Source: Clostridiales bacterium (GTDB lineage Bacteria; Bacillota; Clostridia; Caldicoprobacterales; UBA3941). From it: DNA of 64,000 bases. Under the pieces are notes generated by a model, which saw only the letters and a program-made list of their open reading frames with translations, searched no databases and had not been told where the DNA came from. Where the stretch lies: the NCBI GenBank assembly GCA_012735575.1, contig JAAYGY010000002.1, forward strand, positions 16,554-80,553, written 5' to 3'. Position 1 is the first letter of the stretch, and each line of letters opens with the position of its first letter. Position numbers and translations under genes: made by a program. Below, in pieces: positions 26,853 through 37,277 of the stretch.

Positions 26853-27587
26853 ATGTATCAAGAATTTGCCTATATATACGATAAAATGATGGAAGATGTT
26901 GATTATATACAGTGGGTTGATTATATAGAAAGTTTGTTTTCCCTATATAATGTGAAACCTAGAGATATTGCAGATTTAGCCTGTGGCACTGGTAATATAA
27001 CGACTATAATGGCGGAGCGGGGTTATAATATGATAGGAATTGATAGCTCACAAGATATGCTGTTGGTTGCCCAGGAAAAGTCGAGAAAAAAAGGATTGAA
27101 GATACCTTTTGTTTGCCAGGATATGAGAGAAATTGCACTCCACAGGCAGGCAGATGCAGTCCTTATCATGTGTGACGGAATTAATTATATTATTGATGAT
27201 GAGGATATTGACAGAGTTTTCTCTCTTATTTACAATATTCTAAGACCTGGAGGAGTCTTATTATTTGATATAAGCAGCTATTACAAACTATCTACTATTT
27301 TAGGGGATAATATTATTATAGATGACGGCCATGGTATTTTTCTTGTATGGGAAAATAGTTTTGACACTGAAGAAAATATCTGTACAATGGATTTAACTTT
27401 TTTTCTTCAGGAAGACTCCCTATACAGGAGATTTGATGAGATCCATATGCAAAAGGCTTATCATGCACAAGATCTTGTTGATAAATTGGAGCAAAAGAGG
27501 TTTAAAAATATTAACTGCTATCATCATCTAAGCTTTGATACTCCTAAAAAGCATAGTCAGAGATTGATGTTCGCGGCACAAAAATAA
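26853..27587 (+). CDS. Class I SAM-dependent methyltransferase
   Basis: 244 residues. The SAM-binding motif I is ADLACGTGNITT, followed by the acidic 'GIDSSQDML' after strand 2 and 'ADAVLIMCDGINYI' around motif IV. 'LRPGGVLLFDIS' corresponds to the post-motif region. The substrate cannot be read from sequence. ATG follows AAGGAGC. It lies between a YesL-type gene and hslO with no obvious metabolic partner. Confidence 0.8.
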   Translation: MYQEFAYIYDKMMEDVDYIQWVDYIESLFSLYNVKPRDIADLACGTGNITTIMAERGYNMIGIDSSQDMLLVAQEKSRKKGLKIPFVCQDMREIALHRQADAVLIMCDGINYIIDDEDIDRVFSLIYNILRPGGVLLFDISSYYKLSTILGDNIIIDDGHGIFLVWENSFDTEENICTMDLTFFLQEDSLYRRFDEIHMQKAYHAQDLVDKLEQKRFKNINCYHHLSFDTPKKHSQRLMFAAQK

Positions 27588-27683
27588 TATTTACCTTATA
27601 TGAAGGTGTTAAATAAACATAATTAGAGTTCGTCAATCATATTTAACAAAAAAATACAATTTGGAATGTGAGGTACTATAGAT

Positions 27684-28568
27684 ATGAAAGACTATATAAT
27701 AAGAGCAACAGCAGCCAATGGCAATATTAGAGCTTTTGCGGCTACAACTACATATCTAGTTGATGCAGCTCGGAAAACTCATGGACTGTACCCAGTAGCC
27801 TCAGCTGCTTTAGGGAGAACTTTGACAGCGGCTGCCATGATGGCCATTGATTTAAAAGGTAAAGATGACACCTTGTCAGTAGTTATCAAAGGTGGAGGCC
27901 CTATAGGCAATATAGTGGTAGTTAGCAAGAGTAATGGGAAAATTAAGGGTTATGTGGACAATCCCCGCGTAGAACTGCCACTTAACTCATTAGGTAAGCT
28001 GGACGTAGCCAGCGCTGTAGGAAATCAGGGAAAGTTAACTGTAATCAAGGATTTAGGCTTAAAGGAGCCCTATGCCGGTCAGGTTGACTTGGTGACAGGT
28101 GAAATCGGGGAGGATTTAGCATATTATATGGCCTACTCTGAACAGCAACCATCCGCTGTGACTGTAGGTGTTTTAGTAAATCCTGACGGAAGTGTTAAAG
28201 CAGCGGGAGGTTTTATTATTCAGCCTTTGCCTGGGGCACCAGTTGAAGTGATAGATGAAATAGAAAGAAGAATATACCAAGCACCTGCTATATCTACAAT
28301 GGTGGATAATGATATGAAACCCGAAGATATTTTAAAACAAATCTTAGGCCCCATGGATATGAAGGTGAACGATACCGTATATCCAGAATTTTTCTGTGAC
28401 TGTAATAGGGAAAGATTAGAAGCGGTGCTATTGACTTTAGGAAAAAAAGAGCTGGAAACTATACTTAAGGAGGATGGACAGGCAGAATTGGTGTGTCATT
28501 ATTGTAACACTGTATACAATTTTGACGAAGAAGATATAAAACAGCTAATCAAATACGCCAGGTCTTAA
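27684..28568 (+). CDS. hslO: Redox-regulated chaperone Hsp33
   Basis: A 294-residue cytoplasmic holdase activated by oxidation. The C-terminal zinc site is complete, with C238-x-C240 and C271-x2-C274. The N-terminal domain carries 'VKGGGPIGNIVVVS' and 'GYVDNP', and 'FIIQPLPGA' precedes the linker. ATG follows GTGAGGTACTATAGAT. Its presence fits an anaerobe coping with oxidative stress. Confidence 0.93.
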   Translation: MKDYIIRATAANGNIRAFAATTTYLVDAARKTHGLYPVASAALGRTLTAAAMMAIDLKGKDDTLSVVIKGGGPIGNIVVVSKSNGKIKGYVDNPRVELPLNSLGKLDVASAVGNQGKLTVIKDLGLKEPYAGQVDLVTGEIGEDLAYYMAYSEQQPSAVTVGVLVNPDGSVKAAGGFIIQPLPGAPVEVIDEIERRIYQAPAISTMVDNDMKPEDILKQILGPMDMKVNDTVYPEFFCDCNRERLEAVLLTLGKKELETILKEDGQAELVCHYCNTVYNFDEEDIKQLIKYARS

Positions 28569-28643
28569 TTGTGTTTGAATATGGTGCCTTGGTAAGTTTT
28601 GTGTTATAATATACTCATTAAATTTTGATGTCGGGAGATGAAA

Positions 28644-30359
28644 ATGGCTAAAGAACTATTTGCTAGGAAGCAAAGGAAGGTAATACCCTTTGACCAAAGC
28701 GGTCAGTTTTATTATAGAAAAGCAAAAAAGCATATGAATAATAATAATTATCTTGGTGCTTTAAATCTTTATAGAAAGGCAATAGAGAAGGAACCTCACA
28801 ATATAGATTATCTCTTGGACCTAGCCGAGGTTTTTACAGAAATGGGATGTTTTGATCAATCCAGTAGAGTACTGTTTACTGTTTTGCAAAAGGAGAAAGC
28901 AAGGATTGATTGTTATTTTGGCTTAGGATGTAATTTTTTAGGTATGCAGGATTACGATAGAGCAATTGAGTGTTTTGAGAAATATTTGGATGGGGATCCT
29001 CATGGAATATATTCAGAGGAAGCAAGAGATTTATTAGATTTATTGGAAGAATATGAATATTATGATGATGATTACGAAGGCTTTGCTTTGGCTACGGAGA
29101 GTATATATACCTTAGCAGCTGAAGGCAAGGATCTTCTAGATCAGGGTGAGTATAAAAAGGCAATTAACAAGCTGGAAAAAGTTATAAAACTAGAGCCTAC
29201 CCTTACTTTTGTGAAGAATAATCTATCCTTGGCCTATTTTTGCGCTGGAAAGATTAATGAGGCTATAGAGATCAGTTTGGAAGTTTTGGATACGGATCCT
29301 CAAAATATACATGCCAACTGCAACATTTGTCTCTTTGTAAATGAGAGAGATGGCTCAGAAAGCAGCCAGAAATACCTAGATAAAATAGTTAATTTCAGAA
29401 CAGAAGATCCGGAGGAGCTTCATAAAATCGCTGTAACTTTATGTGAATTGAAAGAGCATAGTAAGGCAAACCGCATTTTGAAAAAATTATTGCAGTATAA
29501 GCCCTATGATGTTCGAATTCTTCATTATGTAGCCGTATCTCATTTTAACCTTAAAGAATATAGAGAAGCTATTAAACATTGGAGGAAAATAAGCAAAATT
29601 GATCCGGACAACACCATAAGCGATTACTATATTCGCTTAGCACAGGAATATCTTGATAACAAAGACATCAGCAGGGAGATATTTTATCATTTTCAAGTTC
29701 CATATGATGAAATTCTTCGCAGGATAAAGGAGCTAAATAGTATCCTAAAATTAGATGAGAGAGAATTACTAATAAGATGGAAAAATGATGATAACCTGAT
29801 AACTTTGTTAAGATGGGGATTAGGACTCAATGATGATTTAATAAAGAAAGCGATATTAAATGTAGTAGCATCTTTTAATGATGAAAAAGCAGAGGAGTTC
29901 CTTCGAGAATTCCTACTTATGTTAAATGAAAGTGATGAGTTAAAAACCGAAGCTCTAGGTCTGTTGAAACAGATGGCGGCTGAGGAGCCCTACTTAACCT
30001 ATGTGGACGATGATTTAATGGAGGTAAAAGTAGACCTTTTAGATGATGATTCATTTCAGATGCCCTTGGAAATGGAAATGGTACTTAATATAGCAGCTTT
30101 TAAAATGGAAGGTAGATATGAGAATGGATACAAAGAAATTATAGAACAGATATGGACCAAATTTGTAAAATCCTTGTATCCCAATAAACTGCCCAGAATT
30201 AAAAAATATGAGGCTTGGGCAGCGGCATTAGAACTATATTACTGTATGGATCAGGATATATACATTAAAAAGAAAGATATTGCCGACTATTATAATATAA
30301 CCTATTCGGCTCTATATAATAATCTAAATAAGCTAAAGAGGGTGTTGGAGAATCAATAG
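28644..30359 (+). CDS. TPR-repeat protein with a putative C-terminal helix-turn-helix
   Basis: 571 residues. TPR motifs are clear in the N-terminal half: 'NYLGALNLYRKAIEKEPHN', 'DYDRAIECFEKYLDGDPHG', 'EYKKAINKLEKVIKLEPT' and 'EYREAIKHWRKISKIDPDN'. After an acidic, helical middle region, the last 45 residues ('KKDIADYYNITYSALYNNLNKLKRVL') look like a helix-turn-helix. ATG 28644 has GGGAG six bases upstream; ATG 28638 is too close to it. No partner or role can be assigned; a scaffold or regulatory role is possible. Confidence 0.7.
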   Translation: MAKELFARKQRKVIPFDQSGQFYYRKAKKHMNNNNYLGALNLYRKAIEKEPHNIDYLLDLAEVFTEMGCFDQSSRVLFTVLQKEKARIDCYFGLGCNFLGMQDYDRAIECFEKYLDGDPHGIYSEEARDLLDLLEEYEYYDDDYEGFALATESIYTLAAEGKDLLDQGEYKKAINKLEKVIKLEPTLTFVKNNLSLAYFCAGKINEAIEISLEVLDTDPQNIHANCNICLFVNERDGSESSQKYLDKIVNFRTEDPEELHKIAVTLCELKEHSKANRILKKLLQYKPYDVRILHYVAVSHFNLKEYREAIKHWRKISKIDPDNTISDYYIRLAQEYLDNKDISREIFYHFQVPYDEILRRIKELNSILKLDERELLIRWKNDDNLITLLRWGLGLNDDLIKKAILNVVASFNDEKAEEFLREFLLMLNESDELKTEALGLLKQMAAEEPYLTYVDDDLMEVKVDLLDDDSFQMPLEMEMVLNIAAFKMEGRYENGYKEIIEQIWTKFVKSLYPNKLPRIKKYEAWAAALELYYCMDQDIYIKKKDIADYYNITYSALYNNLNKLKRVLENQ

Positions 30360-30371
30360 CCCTCTTTAGCT
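30331..30371 (+). terminator. 12-bp perfect hairpin spanning the end of the TPR gene
   Basis: AGCTAAAGAGGG (30331-30342) pairs with CCCTCTTTAGCT (30360-30371), with the TAG stop codon inside the loop. The tail is not T-rich, so it may protect the 3' end rather than terminate. Confidence 0.45.
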
Positions 30372-30428
30372 AATAGTGTTTGGCTAAATATAAAGTTTTT
30401 CTGCCAGTTAAAAAGGGGGTTTTATAGT

Positions 30429-30629
30429 ATGAGATGGAGTGCTGTATTAAAAGAATTTAGGGATAATAAGGGAATTGTCTGCCCCCAACATAGTCAAGAA
30501 CACATTGCAATCCCTATTGAATACTTACCAAAAGGTTGTAGGGTGGGAGATGTTCTCCAGTTCAATGTTTCCTTTGATCCTTTTAGTACTATTTTGCTGA
30601 TAAATGAATCAGATACCCAGGACAACTAG
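30429..30629 (+). CDS. Small protein, possibly DUF3006
   Basis: 66 residues. The segment 'IAIPIEYLPKGCRVGDVLQF' resembles the C-terminal half of DUF3006, a family of small beta-barrel-like proteins. ATG is behind AAAAGGGGG. No signal peptide or membrane segment is present. The function is unknown and the family assignment is tentative. Confidence 0.5.
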   Translation: MRWSAVLKEFRDNKGIVCPQHSQEHIAIPIEYLPKGCRVGDVLQFNVSFDPFSTILLINESDTQDN

Positions 30630-30723
30630 ATATTTATTCATATTTGCTCTCCCGGTTAAATATATAGACATTAGATAATAGAATTCATAGCTGGATAAGT
30701 GATTCTGGGAGAGTGGGTTTTTC

Positions 30724-31764
30724 ATGTACAAAAATCATAAGCTGGCTGCAGCGGTTCAAATTGCATTTGCTTATGTGGGTACAGTGGTGGGGGCAGGCTT
30801 TGCATCTGGACAGGAAGTTATGGGCTTTTTCACCATTTATGGGGATAATTCCTTATGGGCAATTTTGATATCTTCCTTCCTCTTTGTTTACATTGGAATC
30901 CAGATACTTCTGCTGGGAATGGAGCTTGGGGCTTCCTCATTTAAAAAATTAATGGATACCATGTTTGGATTTCTCTCTCCTATAGTCAGTATATATCTTA
31001 TCTTTGCTATGATGGTTATCAATATGGCTATGTTAGCTGGAGCTGGTGCAGTATTTCAAGAGTTTGGCAAAATGCCATATATAGTTGGGGTTATCATAAC
31101 TGCACTGATAGCTATTGTAATTATTGGATATGGGATTAAAGGAGTATTGTCCATAAATAAAATACTAATCACTGTTATTCTTGCATTTCAGTTTATAATA
31201 GTTTTCATCACCTTATTTAATAGATACAACTTTAAAGGTCAAATAAGCTTTATCCAGGCAGGACCTATTCATTTGATAAAGCAAGGTATATCTTATGCTT
31301 CCTTCAATATAATTCTTAGTACCGGAGTATTGGCAAAACTGGGGCATGAGTTTAAGGATAGGGATACATTGGTAATGGGCGGCTTGATAGGCGGATGTAT
31401 TCTGGGGTTTATGCTGCTGGTTCTTCATTTTTGTTTGCTGGCACATATACCTGATATTTTCGATTATGAAATTCCAGTACTCTATATTATTTCTGATAAT
31501 TCCTGGTTTTTCTCAATTCTTTATTCTTTTGTTGTATGGGGGGCTATACTTACAACCCTTGTAGGCAATTTATATTCAATGACTTCTTTTTTTCATGACA
31601 GATTTGGTATTAATCATTTAATTTCGGCTACATTAATAGTATGTTCAGCATCCTTTCTGTCTACCCTTGGTTTTTCATCTATTGTTAATACCCTTTATCC
31701 TATAGTAGGATTAATAGGGGTTATTTTTATAGTAGCCGTGTTTTTTTATACAAGGAAATTATAA
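30724..31764 (+). CDS. YkvI-type integral membrane transporter
   Basis: 346 residues with about ten hydrophobic segments. The N-terminal '[25 protein letters not shown]' is the hallmark of YkvI proteins, a branch of the LeuT/APC fold with a broken first helix (GAGFASG). The transported solute is unknown. Eight bases separate its stop from the cca ribosome-binding site, so the two are probably cotranscribed. Confidence 0.78.
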   Translation: MYKNHKLAAAVQIAFAYVGTVVGAGFASGQEVMGFFTIYGDNSLWAILISSFLFVYIGIQILLLGMELGASSFKKLMDTMFGFLSPIVSIYLIFAMMVINMAMLAGAGAVFQEFGKMPYIVGVIITALIAIVIIGYGIKGVLSINKILITVILAFQFIIVFITLFNRYNFKGQISFIQAGPIHLIKQGISYASFNIILSTGVLAKLGHEFKDRDTLVMGGLIGGCILGFMLLVLHFCLLAHIPDIFDYEIPVLYIISDNSWFFSILYSFVVWGAILTTLVGNLYSMTSFFHDRFGINHLISATLIVCSASFLSTLGFSSIVNTLYPIVGLIGVIFIVAVFFYTRKL

Positions 31765-31783
31765 TTTTTTTGAGGTGCAGAGG

Positions 31784-33124
31784 ATGACCTTACAAAATAT
31801 TAGTATTCCTGAAAAAATTAGATTTGTATTAAATAAGCTTCACCAGGCTGGATTTGAAGCCTATGTTGTGGGTGGTTGTGTTCGGGATTCTCTACTGGGC
31901 AAAGAACCTTATGACTGGGATATTGCTACCTCTGCTACTCCTGAGGAGATAAAAAAGGTATTTGGAGGCTAGCAACAGATTGACACGGGTATTAAACATG
32001 GTACTGTGATGGTTCTTGTGGACGGGGAATTAATCGAGATTACAACCTATAGGATAGATGATCAGTATACCGATGGACGCAGACCAGATAAAGTATATTT
32101 TACTGATAGCATAATTGAGGATTTAAGGCGCAGGGATTTTACTATTAACGCCTGTGCGATGACAGATAATCATATTATTGATCCTTTTGGAGGTCAGGAA
32201 GATTTAAAAAACAGTATAATACGTTGTGTAGGCAATCCAAAAGAACGCTTCACCGAAGATGCTCTTAGAATTCTCAGGGGAATTCGATTTGCATCAATTC
32301 TAGGGTTTCAGGTTGAAGACAGGACAAAAAAGGCTATGCTGGAATGCATGCACTTACTTAGGAATATTTCCCAAGAACGCATAACCGCTGAATTTTGCAA
32401 GGCTTTGCTGGGAATAAAAGTGTATGATACTTTTAGGGAGTTTAGGGATATAATTTTATTTTTAATACCTGAGACTGAAGCTATGGTTGGATTTGTGCAG
32501 TATAATGATCATCATATATACGATGTATATGAGCATTCTTTAAAATCTGTAGAATTAATTGAAAAAGATACTGTTTTAAGAGTCACCATGTTTTTTCATG
32601 ATATTGGCAAGCCCTTATGCTTTTCAATGGATAATAATAGAATTGGTCATTTTTATGGACATGCTGATATATCTGCTCAAATAACCAAAAAAGTTTTAAG
32701 GAGAATGAGATTTTCAAATAGGGACACACAGGATATAGTCCAGTTAATTAAATATCATAATAGACAAATAGCACGAACTAGGAAAAGTATTAACAGATTG
32801 CTTAGAGAAATAGGGGAGATCCAGTTTAGAAGATTATTAAAGGTAAAGAGAGCCGATGCTTTAGCCAAAAATCCCTTATACTTCAAGGAAAAGCTGGACC
32901 ACCTGGATGCTATAGAAGAAATATTGGGTAATGTTCTGGCGGAGGGAGCCTGCATCAATCTAAAAGATTTGACTATTGACGGTCATGACCTTATTAAACT
33001 AGGGATTCCCCAGGGAAGAGAAATAGGGATTATTCTTAACAAGCTATTGGACTTAGTAATCAATGAAGAAATAGAAAACAGTAGAGAAGTCTTACTAGAA
33101 AAAGCCAGAGAGTTCTTAGTATAG
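31784..33124 (+). pseudogene. cca: CCA tRNA nucleotidyltransferase interrupted by an in-frame amber codon
   Basis: The family is clear. The N-terminal '[13 protein letters not shown]' and the catalytic metal site '[14 protein letters not shown]' come first, then, after the stop, 'QQIDTGIKHGTV', 'RRDFTINACAM', 'RFTEDALRILRGIRFA' and an HD-type 'FHDIGKP'. Codon 63 is TAG (31970-31972), and the frame is unchanged on both sides, so a single base change explains it. ATG 31784 follows GAGGTG. A second start (GTG 32006) has no good RBS and would lack the catalytic domain's first motifs. Possibilities are nonsense mutation, amber suppression or sequencing error. All four tRNA genes in the window encode CCA, so loss might be tolerable. 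Confidence 0.85.
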
Positions 33125-35287
33125 ATTTTCAAGCTTGGTACCTGGATAAAAATGCTCAATAATTTCTAAATAGGATTTGCCCAATAGAGAAAGACCATAA
33201 GCCCCGTACTGGCTCATGCCAACTCCGTGTCCATATCCACCGCCAGTAAAGATAACCTGGGAAACCTCCCCCCTATTATCTCTGATTATGTCTATATAGA
33301 AAAAAGAACTAGGCAGAATGGGGAAGTCAGTAACAATGCTGTTATCATGACGAAGTATCTGTATAGGCTTTTCACCAGGGATAAGATTAACAGGTTTTAA
33401 AAGCCGTCTAATATTGAGCTCTTTTATAACCCTATAAACTCCGCTGGTGGTAGTGATTTCTAGTTCCATAACATTGCCACCCTGACCTCTTTTAATAGGT
33501 GTAATGTTTTGTAGTTTTCCCAGGTTTTCAGGTATTGGTTGCTGACTAAAAGCTCCTTCATTATCCCGTGTCAGGACGAAAGCAGGTTGATTTTGCTGTA
33601 AGGCAGCTATATTTTGATTTAGCACAGCTTCGATTTGCTCTCGAGTCATGGTAAAAGACCAACGGAAAAATGGGGAGAACTGGTCATAGCTTTCCAGATT
33701 TTTTTGGTTGATAAAAGCTCTAAAATTTTCCTCATTATAAAGGCTGGCTGCGTCTCCTTCAAATTGGGGCTGTGCAGATAAGTAAGGAATTTCTGTGCTG
33801 GGGAAAACATCCTCTATGCTCCATGTTTCATGAAAATTAGCAGTATAGCCACAAGAAGTAGAAAAGAAACGAGCATCAATAATTTCACCTTCATAAAGAG
33901 GGACCAGGCCCCGGGTTTGGTCAACAGCCTGTATGGCAATAGGATGTTCTTGGATATTGTTATACATCTGACTTGCTGTGCTGTCATCAACATGGGCACC
34001 TAGGCTTGCAAAACCTTTGGATTTCAGGCTTCTAACAGCATAGGCACGAGCTGCAACAGCTTGAACCTTAAGGCTTTCAAGGCCAAACTTGATAGGCATT
34101 TCACTGGGTACAACAGAATACAGATATTCTTCCAGGTCTACCTCATTGATTATTGTTAATCCATTACCATTACTTGAAATTTCAATATTTCCTCTATATG
34201 GAGTGCCAGATAGCCCTTGAGTTTGAGCTCGAATAATACTGTTTAGGATTATATTACCTCCATTTCTAGGAGAAATATACCAACGGTTGGAAGATGATGC
34301 GATTAAATTGCCATTACTATATAACTGTATGCCATTTTCCCCATCATTCATAAAAACTATTTCCTGATCCTTTTCCATGTTAAACTCCATATCATCAACT
34401 ATATTTTTTATATTTAGTCCATGACTAGATGATAATCTTACCTCTTGATGAACAAGGCTTTGAAAATCTGTATTATTAAGAACAACACGTATTATATTAT
34501 TTGGCATTCTATTTGGATTAACATATCCTATTAGGATCTTGTTTTTTGAAGAAGGGGGATAATACAAGGTAACATCCATTATGCCTACTGGCAATATGGA
34601 GCTTTTACTATATACCGGTTTATTGTTATAGATTTCATATATGTTCAATGATGACTCAATGGGTATGTATCCTATGTGTGAATCTTCAATGTGGCTGGGT
34701 GATGCAGACATTACCCTGTTAAGATGAAGAGGTATCATATGTTCATATAGAAGTATATAATCTTCTATTAGCACAAGGGAAAGAGGCATACCAATATTTA
34801 TACTACTTTTTTGCGATGGGAAAACACAATATAGATGAGTTCCTGCCACATCCATTTGATATTCAATATAATTATTACTTTTTTCTTTAGCTGCCAAGGG
34901 CACAGCTGCTTCAATATTGGCGATTTTAGGGAATTGGGTGATTAACCATCTGTTTGATATTTTGGATAGAATAAACCATACAGGAACAGAACCATATTCA
35001 GTAGTAAGGGATACTTTGATTTTTACATTGTGTTCATATTTTTGAGATTCCAATATTTTGTGATCTTTTATTATGTTTTCATCCATTAGAAGAGTAAGAA
35101 AAGCATCATCATGAAGCTCTGGTACTATATAATCTATCAAAGATATTCTGGACGATTTATTAATATTCTTTAAGAATTCATCCAGGTTTCTGACTGCTGG
35201 ATTTTTTTTGACAAAAATAAACAATATAATAGCGACCAGGATTATGGTCAGGATAGAGTAAATATATGGTTTTTTTATATAACTCAT
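33116..35287 (-). CDS. SpoIID/LytB-domain protein
   Basis: 723 residues, N-terminally anchored (hydrophobic residues about 8-27). The C-terminal half is a SpoIID/LytB domain: 'LEEYLYSVVPSEMPIKFG', 'KVQAVAARAYAVRS' and a terminal 'GYGHGVGMSQYGAYGLS'. The Glu of 'PSEMP' corresponds to the catalytic residue of the lytic transglycosylase SpoIID. It is much longer than SpoIID (about 340), with an extra N-terminal extracellular region of about 350 residues, so it is a paralogue acting on wall or germination/sporulation peptidoglycan, not necessarily spoIID itself. The 3' end overlaps cca convergently by nine bases. Confidence 0.82.
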   Translation of the reverse strand: MSYIKKPYIYSILTIILVAIILFIFVKKNPAVRNLDEFLKNINKSSRISLIDYIVPELHDDAFLTLLMDENIIKDHKILESQKYEHNVKIKVSLTTEYGSVPVWFILSKISNRWLITQFPKIANIEAAVPLAAKEKSNNYIEYQMDVAGTHLYCVFPSQKSSINIGMPLSLVLIEDYILLYEHMIPLHLNRVMSASPSHIEDSHIGYIPIESSLNIYEIYNNKPVYSKSSILPVGIMDVTLYYPPSSKNKILIGYVNPNRMPNNIIRVVLNNTDFQSLVHQEVRLSSSHGLNIKNIVDDMEFNMEKDQEIVFMNDGENGIQLYSNGNLIASSSNRWYISPRNGGNIILNSIIRAQTQGLSGTPYRGNIEISSNGNGLTIINEVDLEEYLYSVVPSEMPIKFGLESLKVQAVAARAYAVRSLKSKGFASLGAHVDDSTASQMYNNIQEHPIAIQAVDQTRGLVPLYEGEIIDARFFSTSCGYTANFHETWSIEDVFPSTEIPYLSAQPQFEGDAASLYNEENFRAFINQKNLESYDQFSPFFRWSFTMTREQIEAVLNQNIAALQQNQPAFVLTRDNEGAFSQQPIPENLGKLQNITPIKRGQGGNVMELEITTTSGVYRVIKELNIRRLLKPVNLIPGEKPIQILRHDNSIVTDFPILPSSFFYIDIIRDNRGEVSQVIFTGGGYGHGVGMSQYGAYGLSLLGKSYLEIIEHFYPGTKLENLY

Positions 35288-35460
35288 TCTATCACTCCCA
35301 CAATATTGCTCATAGGTCTTCTACTGATTATTTACTAATCTATCTAATCTTATAATACCATATATTATGTTTCTATAATTATATGATATTAATTTTTTAT
35401 AAAAGTATGGAGATAGATTAAATTTCGTGTTAGAATGTTTATGAAAAGGGGTGGGAGACT

Positions 35461-37248
35461 TTGAAAAAACATATCTTTTTAATATTGTCCTTTATAATTT
35501 TTATTTCCACATTGGGAGTATGTGAATCTTTAGCTAGTGAAGATACGCCCAAATCATGGGATATTCATTCCTATGAGGCTATGATCCATGTGAACACTGA
35601 CGGTTCAGTATCAGTAGAGGAATATGTGACATATAAGTTTAATAAAAATTATACTGGTGTTGTAAGAAAAAATATTGACGCATTTGCTGCATCTGCAGTA
35701 GAAAATATAAGCATACACCATGTTTCTGAAGTCAATGAAGAAGATATTAAAAAATCTAAGCTGGAGCAGATTAAATCGGATGCTTATGAGGTTTTATATG
35801 ACCAGGAATATGGTTTTATTAACGGAATAGATATATCTGTAGATGCAGAAGAAAAACAAAAAACTCTGGTCTATAAATACACCTTATATGATCTAGTAGG
35901 TATATATAAGGATATGGCTTTGTTGGAATGGTCCTTTATTAACAAGGAGGATGGTCCTTGTCTGGGAGACATTTCTATTAGTGTACATATTCCCAAGGGA
36001 GGGGATGTAGAACTAACACAAGCTTTTTTACAGGGAGTTCTCTATAGTCAACAACTGCAAGATAATAGTGTTGTTCAATTTGATGCTAGCCTAATGACTG
36101 GTGAGGATGATCTAAGGCTACTATTGTTATTGCCTACTTCTATGGTTGCTGAAGGCAGAAAAATCATAGATAATGAAATAACTGAACAAGTTTTGGCTGA
36201 CATGCAACAATATGAAGAAATGATAGGACAAGCCCGTCAAGCCTATGAAAGACGTCAATTAACAGTTAAGCTACTTACTATTCTTTCATGTGTCTTTATT
36301 GTCGGGGTATTGGCATTTCTTTTTGTAAAGTATGACAAGGACCCAAAAACGGGTATTAAAAAAACCTATGTAAATGAATTGCCAGCCAATTACTATACTC
36401 CTGCTGAGTTAGGGGTATTTATGAATAAAGGCAGGATAAGAGAGGATTATATTATTGCTACTTTAATTGATTTAGTAAATAGAGGATATATAAAAGCAGA
36501 ATCACAGGAAGAGGAAGGTTTTGTTCTTTCCCAAAATCCAGAAACAGATACCAAGGATTTGAAAGCTCATGAGCAATATCTATTAATATGGCTTTTTGAT
36601 GACTTCGGACATGGTTCTACCAATATATCCACCAAAGATTTTGAAACATGGATTAAAGATAGTAGTAATAGCCAACGTTATCAGTATAAATATAATACAT
36701 GGAAGAAACTAGTTCTTGACCAGGCCGATAAATGGAAATTCTTCGAAAACGTTAAAAGGGCAAAACTCTATGGCTTACTTATTGGTGTTGTAGCCATTAT
36801 ACCTGGGGTTGTATTATACACAATGGGAGAAGCAGTAAAGGGTTTGGTAGTTGTGGGGTTGTCTCTGATTCTCATGGCATATTCTCAATTTATACGTAAG
36901 AGGACAAATTTTGGTGCTATCAATAATGTTCTGTGGAGGAGCTTTAAGAATTACTTAGAAAATCCTTTACAATCGGATTTACCTAAACCCAAATTGGATG
37001 TATGGGATAGGTTTTTAGCCTACAGTATTCCTATTAAAGGGGCTAATTATATTATAGAACAGATAGCAAAATTATATGGTTCTGATAATTTAACAACTGA
37101 AAGCCTGTTCTTTCTACACAGGGATAACATGGACAAGACCAAAGCATGGTTGGATTCAATGAAAAGTGATGATGTTTTTGGGGGCAAGTTTTTAGGCGCA
37201 TTTAGTCTACCTCAATTAAAAAAGATTACTATAGATAAAAAAGGATGA
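35461..37248 (+). CDS. DUF2207-domain membrane protein
   Basis: 595 residues from TTG 35461 behind GGGTGGGAGA. It has a signal peptide (1-25), an extracellular DUF2207 region beginning 'WDIHSYEAMIHVNTDGSVSV', a transmembrane segment near 275-290 (LLTILSCVFIVGVLAFLFV) and a second pair near 440-480. The cytoplasmic 'LPANYYTPAELGVFMNKGRI' block is typical of the family. The function is unknown. It ends in its own terminator. Confidence 0.8.
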   Translation: MKKHIFLILSFIIFISTLGVCESLASEDTPKSWDIHSYEAMIHVNTDGSVSVEEYVTYKFNKNYTGVVRKNIDAFAASAVENISIHHVSEVNEEDIKKSKLEQIKSDAYEVLYDQEYGFINGIDISVDAEEKQKTLVYKYTLYDLVGIYKDMALLEWSFINKEDGPCLGDISISVHIPKGGDVELTQAFLQGVLYSQQLQDNSVVQFDASLMTGEDDLRLLLLLPTSMVAEGRKIIDNEITEQVLADMQQYEEMIGQARQAYERRQLTVKLLTILSCVFIVGVLAFLFVKYDKDPKTGIKKTYVNELPANYYTPAELGVFMNKGRIREDYIIATLIDLVNRGYIKAESQEEEGFVLSQNPETDTKDLKAHEQYLLIWLFDDFGHGSTNISTKDFETWIKDSSNSQRYQYKYNTWKKLVLDQADKWKFFENVKRAKLYGLLIGVVAIIPGVVLYTMGEAVKGLVVVGLSLILMAYSQFIRKRTNFGAINNVLWRSFKNYLENPLQSDLPKPKLDVWDRFLAYSIPIKGANYIIEQIAKLYGSDNLTTESLFFLHRDNMDKTKAWLDSMKSDDVFGGKFLGAFSLPQLKKITIDKKG

Positions 37249-37274
37249 GAGATAAAGTTTCTCTCATCTTTTTT
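37244..37274 (+). terminator. Intrinsic terminator after the DUF2207 gene
   Basis: Perfect nine-base-pair stem GATGAGAGA/TCTCTCATC and T6. The stem overlaps the stop codon. Confidence 0.88.
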
Positions 37275-37277
37275 AAC

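Noticed and set aside
31970..31972. Pyrrolysine recoding of the cca TAG
   Set aside because: Not excluded, but TAG ends several ordinary genes here and nothing in the window supports pyl genes, so a nonsense mutation is the simpler reading.
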